Below the pieces are notes generated by a model, which saw only the letters and a list, made by a program, of their open reading frames with translations, was not told where the DNA came from and searched no databases. 64,000 nucleotides of DNA from Pseudogymnoascus destructans. Lineage: Eukaryota > Ascomycota > Leotiomycetes > Thelebolales > Thelebolaceae. The stretch is from contig NW_020167531.1 of NCBI RefSeq assembly GCF_001641265.1, positions 496,001 to 560,000 of the forward strand, written 5' to 3'. Both the position numbers and the translations under genes were made by a program. This document shows positions 43,688 through 53,500 of the stretch, one piece after another. Positions within the stretch are counted from its first letter, which is position 1; every line of letters starts with the position of its first letter.

Positions 43688-44261
43688 TTAAGCCCACAGC
43701 TTAAACATCATATCCTGCAAACGCCGAACCAATATCATACCCTTTGCCTGAATTGTCACTCTCTTCGCATGAATAGCGAGGAGGTTTGTCACTATAACTG
43801 TTAGTATGTCCCTGTCACTATGTTTAAACATCATACTCTCAAATTCTCGAATGAGGAAGCATTCAGCAGCTTCCTAAAGAGCTAGGATAGCAGATTGCTG
43901 GAAGCGAAGATTGGACTTGAAGTCTTCTGTGATTTCCCTAACAAGACGCTGGAATGGGAGCTAGTATCAAGTTGCTGTCTTCTGATATCGCGGAGAGCCT
44001 TGGTGCCTATATGTTTATTAGAGAGTTCTGGTAATCCTCTGGTAATCCTCTGGTAATCCTCTTACTAGACTTTGTGCAGCGCGTGTCCTTCTGAGCATGA
44101 TTGTTGCTAGCTTGAGATGAGCAAACTGGAGCTTTTCTTGCTGTGCCCACAGCCTTTTCCTGTCCCTTTCCGCCAAGCCCAGAGCCAGCCCGTAATCCAA
44201 GTGGCATCCTTGGTGCTATGCCGCCAGTTGATCTCCTAGCAGTTTGCTTGGTACGAGTCAT
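43688..44261 (-). pseudogene. Histone H3 gene copy, decayed, inside the hAT element
   Basis: The ATG at 44261 starts MTRTKQTARRSTGGIAPR, against the canonical H3 tail ARTKQTARKSTGGKAPR. A diverged linker with a repeat-bearing intron (44065-44007) leads to GTKALRDIRRQQ (H3: GTVALREIRRYQ). After a frameshift and small deletion comes FQRLVREITEDFKSNLRF, then QQSAILAL and a TAG where H3 has Gln. EAAECFLIREFE follows, then a likely intron, then TNLLAIHAKRVTIQAKG and RRLQ, matching the H3 C-terminus. All parts of the histone fold are present in order, so it was once a full H3 gene. It now has a stop and frameshift. Lys4 is kept, while Lys9 is Arg and Lys14 is Ile. Confidence 0.88.
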
Positions 44262-44660
44262 TTGCTAATATCAAGGTGAGTTAGTAAAGTAAACACAAGA
44301 TAAAGAAGTAGATCAAAAGATATGTGTACTTACAGTGAGTTTGTAGAAAGAATATTGCAGAAGAAGAGTATAGTAAAGAGGTAGAGGTTGAAAGGTATGT
44401 GTTTTATATGAAGGTGCGCATTGTGGTGTTGTTTTTGGAACAGTAATTCTTTGTAGGTGAATATTCCTTCACAAATATTTTTGTTTGCAACTTTAAAATA
44501 ACCACGACCTTAGAACCACCTTCCTTGGTTACTCTCCGATCTACACATTCTTCTTCCCTTTTGAGCCTTTACCTCTTCACTAGGACTTCAACTAAGTTTA
44601 TTATCTTGATTCTATAGCCAGAACTTCTGGAGATCTCTGCTAATCACGTGTTTAGTTAGT

Positions 44661-46151
44661 ATGGCGAAACTCAAGGCACATGAAGAACTCTCCACTAATG
44701 CGAATACTATCAAAGCTCGCAACTGCGTCTCCAACCTTACTGAAGATGAGAAGGCTGTTCACTTAGCACTCAAGGCTGACCATGCTGATCTGAGCTACTA
44801 CTTAAAGAAGTTATATAAGTCTGCAAAGTGTAAGGATGCCTCCTTACCTAGATACTCGAAGAACCCGCCTCAGAGCTGTTACGGTCACCACAAGCATGAA
44901 ATCCGACTCGGTGTGGTTTCGGACCAGTAGAGGAGGACATAGCGAGTTACACTATAGTGGGGGACAGTAAGGGTGTAGGGTTCAGGGTCGATGCGGACCT
45001 GTTGCGGTGGAAGGTTCAGGGCTAGGGTTGGGATAACCGAGTCGGGCCCGTTTCGGGTACTTAAGGAAACAAACTTAACGGGGTTCCCCCTTCATCTTTT
45101 TTGTATCCTTCGTAGTAGACCTATAGGATAGCATCCTTTTAGCCTCCAACTCGCACTCTCATATGCTATTACTGTGAGCTGGGTGCCCTGTGTCATTACA
45201 CAAAGTATATCGCTGCCTCTACTGAAGACAAGACACGTCTACAGAATGAATTGAAGGTTGAGCGTATTTGTGTTCGGTAAGTTCCTTCTGGTAATCTCTG
45301 GTAGCCTCAATCTAACTATAAACAGGACTGAGAAGGGTACCCATGCATCTTGCATTGCGAATCAGAAAGTCAAGAATATTAGCGCCTCTTCTTCTCCACA
45401 AGCCCCACCATCTACTCCGCCCAAACAACTTCTGTCTGAGCTTGCTGCATTTGAGGGTATCTCAAGTATTCCAATCGATGACAATCATAACAGCGAATGG
45501 GAGGATACTGAGGTTGAAGACGATTTGGAGTTGGAGCTTATGTTACAGCGCGAGATATTTTAAATGACGAGGCTGTTCTACCAGATGAGCTTTCCGATGA
45601 AGAGATCACTAGCACCCAGGCTCTCTTAACTCAAGCGCACATTGATGTATGCTACCTCATAATCTGGTAATATTCTGGTGATACTAATAGTTGATAGGCC
45701 CATGAAGAGTCCAATTTCCGCAAGTGGCAACATTTCTGGGATAGCTGTATCCACTCATATACGAGAAAGGCTGGAAAGCTGAGAAAGAAGCCTGAGCGTC
45801 TCTTTGAGTATATGCCGTGGATTGATGTAGAGGAAGGGTACGTCTCTGATCATCCTAGCAATCTTCTGGCAATACTAATTGTTTATTATAGCACTTTTCA
45901 CGAGGTTATCCCACCACATAAATATTTCTGTTTGTACGAGCAGGCAGTTTGGAAAGTGGGCCTAATTACCAGGACCTGTGCAGTGGTACCCAAAGTCTTA
46001 CAATCTTGTCGACAATGGATGGTTGCAAATATCCACTCATAGTTCTAGCTTCAAAGAGGCGTTCTTACTTGTCTACTCTAAGAAGTTTGATAAGGAAAAG
46101 TGGGCTAAGGTATCAGCTGCACAGGATATGTTGTTCCTGGAGCTAGAGTAG
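44661..46151 (+). pseudogene. Unknown spliced gene within the hAT element
   Basis: The ATG at 44661 opens MAKLKAHEELSTNANTIKAR. The frame is cut by a solo LTR at 44829-45200 and continues exactly after it (YIAASTEDKTRLQNELKVER). Introns at about 45277-45325, 45647-45697 and 45838-45891 each carry a TCTGGTAAT-type motif. An acidic segment (EWEDTEVEDDLELELML) ends in a one-base frameshift. Then come WQHFWDSCIHSYTRKAGKLR and EVIPPHKYFCLYEQAVWK. After another shift NLVDNGWLQISTHSSSFKEA follows, to a stop at 46151. I do not recognise the family; it could be an accessory or host-derived gene. Confidence 0.6.
44829..45200 (+). mobile_element. Solo LTR, TGTAAGGA family, copy 1
   Basis: It begins TGTAAGGATGCC and ends GTCATTACA, with a perfect 5-bp duplication CAAAG on both sides (44824-44828, 45201-45205). 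It sits in the coding part of the unknown hAT gene. Confidence 0.92.
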
Positions 46152-46365
46152 AGGAGAACTTGAGTTGCTAAAGTTATAGCGCTGGAGTACCTTTCGCGTT
46201 GGAAAACCAGGTATTTAAGTACTTCATCGTAGCCAGACTTCTGGTAACCTTCTGATAATCGAGCAATTTGCCAAATGCCATCTCAATACTCAGAGTTGTT
46301 TGATTCTGACAGTATTCTCAGACTCTTTTCCGTCTTCTCAACGACTATCCTCATTAAATTAAGTC

Positions 46366-46611
46366 TGTAAGGACACAGGGCACCCAGCTCACAGTAATAG
46401 CATATGAGAGTGCGAGTCAGGCTAAACGGATGCTATCCTATAGGTCTACTACGAAGGATACAAAAAAGATGAAGAGAGGAACCCCCGTTGGGTCAATCTC
46501 CTTAAGTACCCGAAACGGGTCCGACTCAGCTAACCTGCCTTAACTCTTTCATGTGACCGTAACCTGCCCGACTCAGATCCTTTCCATCACTGAGGGACAG
46601 GCATCCTTACA
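46366..46611 (-). mobile_element. Solo LTR, TGTAAGGA family, copy 2 (shortened)
   Basis: On the minus strand TGTAAGGATGCC starts at 46611. The duplication AAGTC is perfect (46361-46365, 46612-46616). It is about 125 bp shorter than copy 1, by an internal deletion. Confidence 0.92.
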
Positions 46612-46616
46612 AAGTC

Positions 46617-47234
46617 CCTGCAGGCCTTGAATATATTGGCAAGTTAAACCAATTCGTCAAATGGACTAAGGATACACACGATATATTCATTGAGTGGTGG
46701 AAGCTATCACGATGGTATGAACAACACTCAGATCATACTACAAAACTCCTTATGAAGATTGCATGGGATTCAACCAACTGGAGTTCTCAATACTGGAGAA
46801 GTTATCACCAAGGAGCAGACCGGCTTTCTGGAGAACCATGTGTTATTTGTACTTATTGTTCGAAGGCCCTTACGCATCCTGCAATCAAGTCTGCTGGCCC
46901 AAAGTCTATGGCAACACATCTTGCATCAGACATTTGCAAAAAGAAGTCACAGATGGGAAGGATAGTCTCTATCAAATGCGAATCAATCAAATGCAACCTC
47001 AACAAGTAAGGATTACCAGATTATTACCAGAATTATGTAGGTTAATACCTATAATAAGATCATATTCTCACACAAGAGACATTTTATGAACAAGTTCTAT
47101 ACACAGTTATCTTGACTCATAGCTCGTTCCGCTCAGTCGAGGATCCTCATCAAGACCCTATAAATACTTTAGGTATTAGTAGGTCTGGCCGGCCTCATCA
47201 AGCAAGGTGGAGGGATGTTCTTAAGCATATATAA
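46617..47234 (+). pseudogene. hAT transposase N-terminal fragment with BED zinc finger
   Basis: After the solo LTR the frame reads LEYIGKLNQFVKWTKDTHD and IEWWKLSRWYEQHSDH. Next are IAWDSTNWSSQYWRSYHQGA and a BED-type finger, CVICTYCSKALTHPAIKSAG, with KSMATHLASDIC. An intron (about 47006-47058) follows, then QETFYEQVLYTVILTHSSFRSVED and a stop at 47234. This is the usual start of fungal hAT transposases. The catalytic DDE core and C-terminal dimerisation domain are missing, with only 330 bp left before the terminal repeat. Confidence 0.78.
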
Positions 47235-48927
47235 TAGATAATAGCGTTCTAATAATCTTCTGATAATCATGGTACTTAGATAGAGGAATATACATGATTC
47301 GTTCTCACAGCTTACTAGAGATGGCGAGAGTGATGCTAATAGATGTAATACGTTAACTTAACCATAAAACAGTATTAATCGTATGAGGGACTGTTCACAT
47401 GATGCATAAATCTTACACGTGATAGCCGAGTACTCACCGGGTTTTTACAGAGTAACTGAGTATTGACCTCACTCACCGAGTCGAGTAAAAGGTTCAGCTA
47501 CTCACCCAGCTGAGTAACCCACTGAGCGAGTGAGCCGAGTATTGAGCGAGTAGTGCGCAGCCTATGGAACACTATACCGAGCGGAAAGAAAAAGGTACTT
47601 AGCGAGATACCCGAATTATGGGATTACCAACGAAGATTAAAGACGGATTCAGAGGCCATGACCAAACTAACTGTGTTCCAGTCTAACTGATTACTGGAAC
47701 TCCAACGGCACAGAAAGACAAAATCCACATTCTCACTCTTCGAAGTGTCTGATGATCTCTTCGCATGCTACGGCTCTAAAAATGTTGATTGGCCAGTGTC
47801 CTGTGTAACAGATGGTGTCTGGGACAAGTATAAATCTCAAGACATATTGACAGAACTTCGAAAACTTTCACTACTTCAAAACCTAAACACTAGAAACAAT
47901 GGGACAATATTTTCAATGCACATCCTTATTAAAGATTGGGTGAAGTTGCGAGTCATGTTAGATGTTTGTCGAGAATTCGCTGTAGAAGCAATTCTACTGA
48001 TTTCTACCTTTCTCGAAAACCATCGCATCCATGAAACGACTTTAAGAACAAGGCAAGCTTTACTTTCTCACTTAGAGGTAGTCCTTTAAAACAAGAATAC
48101 ATAGCTCTCCAAGGTGACCTTGAAGGGACCACATTGCAAGATGCTATTTCATATTTTGGAGATTTCTGCACGAGTCAACGTCGATATAATTCGTCTGAAC
48201 AGATGGCTCGACAGGACTTAAAATGGAAGAAAATGATCCTTGGCAAGCAGCACCCAATTACACTAAACTGTATGAGCAATCTTGGAGTAGTTCTAGAAAA
48301 ACAGGGCAAACATAGCGAGGCTGAGCAAATACACCAACAGGCGCTTCTGCTACGAGAAAAGGTTCTTGGGAAGGAGCACCCTGATGCACAACTAAGCATG
48401 AACAATTTGGAATAACTCTAGTAAAGCAGGGTAGGTACGGTGAGGCTGAGCTGATATACCAACAAGCAGCCCAGCTTGCAGAGAATATCCTTGGTAGGGG
48501 AACCCTATCTAGCAAACATGAATAATCTTGGAATAGTTCTAGAAAAGCAGGGCAAGTACGATGAGGCTGAGTTGATGTACCGAAACTCAGGTCAGCTTGC
48601 AGAGAACTTCCTTGGCAGGGAGCACGATCAATATTATATGCACGGAAGCTTGCAAATCTACTTAAACGCCAGAACGCAGCGAGCACACAGGACATAGTTC
48701 CAACATAACCTTATCAAGTGTGGTATTACTTCAAATTCGGGCCTAAATAAAGGTGCGAGAGGCACTGCTGGTTTTACGATACGATTTGGTATGGCAAATA
48801 GGATACTGCGAGGAAACTCTGGGATGGAGTGGCAGATGAAAAAACGAGATAGTGCAGTTTTGCCACAGCGCAAAACGAAAAAGCGACAGAGCGTATATGG
48901 ACAACGTGAAGCCCCCCATATCGCTAC

Positions 48928-49327
48928 TGTTGAACAATATCCGTAGGATCCGTGGCAGTAGGTAGAGAATATAAACCGAAAATACAGTCATAAAGCAGTA
49001 GGGCCCGAAGTGATAATTTGTAATGCATGTTCTTATAATTGAAGCTATTTCACCTATTCTATTCCCAGCATCTGACAATCCTATGATGCTAAACACCGAA
49101 AACTATCAACTTAACAACGGCGACACATATGATTTGGCTACGGGCTCTATTCCTGTGCCTATTCGTGGCTCGGATCCTGAAACCCTTCTGGTTTCGGTCC
49201 GTTCCCTAGAGCTTCAGAATCGAAGCTTTTAGGATCGGAAGATCCAGTATCCGGAGGATCACGAAACTGGCTGACACAGTTTCGGTATCAGGGCCCTCAT
49301 CCCTGTTTCCGGACCGAGGATTCAACA
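48928..49327 (-). mobile_element. Solo LTR of the Copia-1 family, 400 bp
   Basis: On the minus strand it starts TGTTGAATCC at 49327 and ends ATTGTTCAACA at 48928. It carries blocks absent from the Copia-1 LTRs (about 49052-49155). Flanks are GCTAC (left) and GCTAT (right), a 5-bp duplication with one mismatch. It lies just past the end of the NLR pseudogene. Confidence 0.88.
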
Positions 49328-49548
49328 GCTATGATACGGAATGAAGTTAATGGCATATTACACCCCTACACACGAACCCCCCTTCTCAATAAACCATTCT
49401 GACAGTGCATTGATGTATGTGATGTTGATTAATTGATTGAGGCAAGAGAGCTGCTCTACGGAATCTCTACGTGTGGAGGTGCTCGCTAGTCGAGTTCACT
49501 CAACCACGTCGTACGGGCTCAATACCCAGAACCTCCAGAGTTCCTCAC

Positions 49549-50484
49549 TGTCATACTGACATTCGTTGCACTCAGTTTGCTATCAAACTCAAGAGCAAAC
49601 TTAGAAATCTCCTCCTCAAACCTACAAGTCACCATACATATCTTGGCTTATCACACCAACAACAGAAGCAATACTACTCAACGATTGCTGCAAACTCTTC
49701 TACTACATCTGTTTATGCTACATACATCACGGCATATCATTTGAACACTCATTGAACAAGTTATTAAGAAAATCTCCTCCTTAAGGGGGTGGGCCAATAC
49801 TACCACATGGCATATCTCTACCAACTAGAGGCCTAGGAACATGAACGATAGCTCTAGAAGCTTCTACAACCCTCTATGATTCATTACACGTCATCGCTCC
49901 TTAGTTACCCACAAGATTGGTTAAGTTATGACATAATTTATCTATAGGTACTCTGACCTTGGACCTCCTTTTCACTTCCTATAGGCTAGGAACCCAAGAG
50001 ATGGTTCTATGGGATTCTCTTACGTTCACTACATGATTAGCAAGCTAGTTGTGGGTCGCACTTGATTTCTAATACATTTACCAAGCCTGGTTAGTCATGG
50101 AAAGTCATGGAAAATGAGAGAACTACACTCCTTTGGCATAAATAGGATTGCCCTTTCCTTAAGAAAGGGCAAGCAGGCAATACAGTAAATCGACTAGCAC
50201 ATACTTCCCCGTCTTTTACAAGCTTCCAAGCATTCATCTTGTTACTCCTTGTTTCTGAAAAGTCAGTGAGGTGTTAACCTCTGACTTACCCCTGAGTTCC
50301 CAGACTCAACATTTGTTGCAACTTGTCTGAACAACTTCACTACATCACACACCTGATTGCTGCGTTGTGGAATAGTCTAAGCTACAACCCTTTGGCTCTG
50401 TTTCCTAAGACAGTGTGTTGTCTTAGTAAAATCATCCCTTCCTTGGGTGGCTAGATTCTCACATCTGGTGCACCCACCATTACA
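49549..50484 (+). mobile_element. Solo LTR, 936-bp family, copy B
   Basis: TGTCATACTG to CACCATTACA, with a perfect 5-bp duplication CTCAC (49544-49548, 50485-50489). It landed one base inside the Copia-2 3' LTR boundary. It has the same length as copy A (3020-3955) and is nearly identical where compared. Confidence 0.92.
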
Positions 50485-50536
50485 CTCACACCCCCCAGGC
50501 CGCATAAGACGTGCCTCTGTATTGCATTGTACTATT

Positions 50537-53500
50537 TTACATTGTGATATTCTCGATATCTGTCATTTTGACCAAACCCAGCTGTTGAATGAAACGTGCA
50601 TGCTTGACAGGAAACAATGGCTTTGTAAGACCGTCTGCAACCATATCATCTGTTGCAATGTATCCCAATTTGACCATTCCCTTTGCGACTTGCTGTCTGA
50701 TGTAGTGCCAATAAACTTCAATATGCTTCGTACGTGTATGGAATTGAATAGGCTGAGTGAGTGAGATAGCTGGTTTGTTGTCTCCATGAATGACAACAGG
50801 GTGAAGGTCAGGACCGAAGTATTTAAGCTCTGTGAGCAATTGTTGAATCCAGGCAGCCTCCTTGGCAGCGTAGGTCATGGCAATATACTCAGCCTCTGTT
50901 GATGAAGTAGCGGTAAGAGTCTGTTTACCGCTTTTGTATGTTACAATGCCACCTGCAGCTTTGAAAACATATGCATGAGAGCTTGCTCTGTTGTCGGAGT
51001 TGTCTGCAAATGCGGCATCACTGTAGCCCACGAAATCAAGTCCTGGTGGACCAAATCGACCATCTTGAAATTGATCAAGGGTAAGAGTGGTTTGTGGAGC
51101 TTGAAAGCAAATTGCAAGGTCTAGAAAACTCTTAAGGTATCGCAAGACATGTAAGGCGTGATCCATATGTTGCTGGCTTGGATTGTTTGCGAATTGACAG
51201 AGCTTATGAGTTGCAAAAGCAATGTCAGCGCGTGTAGTATTTGCAGCATAGCCAAGAGCACCGATCATACTCTGGTATTCCTGACGTAAATTCTCATCTA
51301 TTGAACCGGTAAAAGGCTTAAGATGAACGCCATCAGGCTGCATAGGGTGAGAAGCTCCTTTGCAGTCTTCCATATAGTACTGCTTGAGAATTTTCTGAAT
51401 ATAGGTCTCCTGCGAAATGTGCATGGTTTTGCGAGTGCGATCACGGGTGATTTTCATTCCGAGGTAATGGTTAAGTGGACCAAGGTCACGGAGTTCGTAT
51501 TTATCGCAGAGCTGTTGCTTCATCTCTGTGACAGTTTGGAGGTTGCGGTGGATGAGTATAATATCATCAACGTAGATGATGATGATTCCACCGTGCTTAT
51601 GATGTTGAAAGACACAAGGATCTGCATTAAGAGGCTGGTATCCGAGAGAAACGAGGAATGTAGTGATTTCTTGTTGCCATAAAAGAGGTGCTTGCTTAAG
51701 TCCATAAAGAGCCTTAAGAAGACGAGCAACAAGGGCACGGCCGTGTGCATCTGTAGATTGAAATCCAGGTGGAAGGCAAATGTAGATATTATCGTTGTCG
51801 ATGGGACTATTAATAAAAGCACATCGAGCTGAATACATTCGAGGTCATAGATTGTAACAATGGCCATGAGGAGTTTGAAGGTGGCTGCACGTACAACAGC
51901 TGCATATGTCTCGAGATAGTCTAATCCCGGATGCTGTTTGTCACCACGGACAACAAGACGAGCTTTGCAAGAAGCTAATTTGCCTTCTGCATCGGCCTTG
52001 TATTTGAATACCCATTTCACAGGGAGAACACGTTGGTCTTTATGATGTAGAGTTTGAGTCCAAGTGTGATTTTTGACGTGTTGAGGGATCTCCTTATCCG
52101 TAGCTTGCTTCCACTGTTCACTAAAAGGATGGGCCATAGCCTCTTTCCAAGTGCGTGGTTCAAGAGGAAGATCTTGAATGTTTGGTTTATAATCCATTCC
52201 TGCAGCAAAGCAATATGCGACTGTAGGTGGAAGAATACAGAGAGCGTGTCCGTGGTTTTGACGCTTCTTTGCAAGATTATCTTTTTGTTGTTGCAAAGCT
52301 TGAGTATATTGCTGACCTTTCTCTGTCTGTTTAACTTTGCGTTTTGAGTGAGAGGAAGAGGAGACAGGTTGATCCTGAATATGGAGACAGTGTTCGTGTA
52401 AGGCAGGTTGAGGTAGATCAAGTTGTTGCTGTTGAGTAGGAGGTGGATCGATGAAAGACATGTCTTCAAATTCCTGCTCGAGAAGAGTCTGTTGACCAAG
52501 TTGTGGGAGTTGAATCTCTTGATTTGCAAGCGGAGTAGGATCTTCATGAGTAGATTCACAGTCTGATCCTTGTGGTGAAGAATCTTGAGGCGAAATCACC
52601 CCCCCATATGTTAGAGTGTGAAGATCAAGAGGAAGAACACCCCCCGAATCTACAGGGAGATCTGGATGGAAGTGGTCAGCATTAAGAGTAATATATCCAG
52701 AATCATCTTCGTCATCTGTATCCTCGCTGTCGAAAGTTGCAAGCGGGTGCACTGGATTGATTTCGATCTCATTAAATGTGACGTGAGAGGTGCGGATGAC
52801 TTTGTTTTGCGTGGGGATGTAGATTCGATAAATGTGATCACCTTCGTAGCCAACGAGTTTGCCCTTCTGAGCTCAGACATGGAACTTCTGTCCTTGAACT
52901 CTCTTTTGCTTTGGTATGTAAACATAAGCTGTACAGCCAAATGTACGCCAGTGAGCAATGTTAGGGAGAATATGAGTTTGTTCGCAGAACTCAGAAAGCA
53001 CTTGATGTGGTGTCTTTGTAAGGACACAGGGCACCCAGCTCACAGTAATAGCATATGAGAGTGCGAGTCGGAGGCTAAACGGATGCTATCCTATAGGTCT
53101 ACTACGAAGGATACAAAAAAGATGAAGGGGAAACCCCGTTGAGTCTGTTTCCTTAACTCCCGAAACGGGCCCGACTCGGTTATCCCAACCCTAGCCCTGA
53201 ACCTTCCACCGCAACAGGTCTACATCGGCCCTGAACCCTATACACTTACCGTCCCCCACTATAGTGTAACTCGCTATATGCTCCTCTACTGGTTCGAAAC
53301 CCCACCGAGTCGGATTCCATGCTTGTAGTGACCGTAACAGTTCTGAGACAGGTTCTTCGAGTCGGATTCGATTCCATGCTTGTAGTGACCGTAACAGTTC
53401 TGAGACAGGTTCTTCGAGTATCTAGGTACGGAGGCATCCTTACAGTCTTTGAATTTTCGTTCTTGCGAGTAGGTGTTCTGTTCATGCTTTTGAGAGCTGT

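Larger units (their letters stand above)
43347..47564 (+). mobile_element. hAT-type DNA transposon, non-autonomous, with cargo and solo-LTR insertions
   Basis: It is bounded by 13-bp perfect terminal inverted repeats, TAGGCTGCGCACT at 43347 and AGTGCGCAGCCTA ending at 47564. The flanking 8-bp direct duplication TGGAACAC (43339-43346 and 47565-47572) is perfect, the hallmark of the hAT superfamily. GAGT/ACTC-rich subterminal repeats lie at both ends. It spans 4218 bp, about 3.6 kb without two solo LTRs. It encodes only a BED-finger N-terminus of a transposase. It also carries a histone H3 pseudogene and an unknown spliced gene. The precise duplication shows insertion into the NLR gene by transposition. 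Confidence 0.93.
43014..48697 (+). pseudogene. NB-ARC-TPR (NLR-type) gene, 3' half, interrupted by a hAT element
   Basis: Directly after the Copia-1 target duplication comes FDNFDDPSAFGDENIKEYFP, then HASILFTSRHAGVRDMGLSI and RRLGYHALAIDQAGAYI-like NB-ARC text (written here KRLGYHALAIDQAGAYI). This breaks at the hAT insertion (43347-47564) and resumes with EHYTERKEKVLSEIPELWDY. A stop-containing stretch, then VSDDLFACYGSKNVDWP, KYKSQDILTELRKLSLLQ and SMHILIKDWVKLRV follow (winged-helix end). Kinesin-light-chain-type TPR repeats come next (NLGVVLEKQGKHSEAEQIH, NLGIVLEKQGKYDEAELMY), with frameshifts, ending at 48697. Its 5' half is at 4824-5500. Stops and insertions make it non-functional. Confidence 0.88.

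Noticed and set aside
44018..44261. A functional small protein mimicking the histone H3 tail
   Set aside because: Downstream frames contain the rest of the H3 fold, so it is a decayed full H3 gene rather than a designed tail mimic.
42698..49327. A biosynthetic or defence gene cluster in the repeat region
   Set aside because: All recognisable coding pieces are transposon proteins, a broken NLR, an H3 pseudogene and one unknown broken gene, so there is no working cluster.
49471..49755. Plus-strand frame spanning LTR and solo LTR
   Set aside because: It starts in the Copia-2 LTR and runs into the solo LTR, with no protein similarity.
52017..52559. Separate 180-codon gene on the minus strand
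   Set aside because: Alternative frame of the Copia-2 pol linker.
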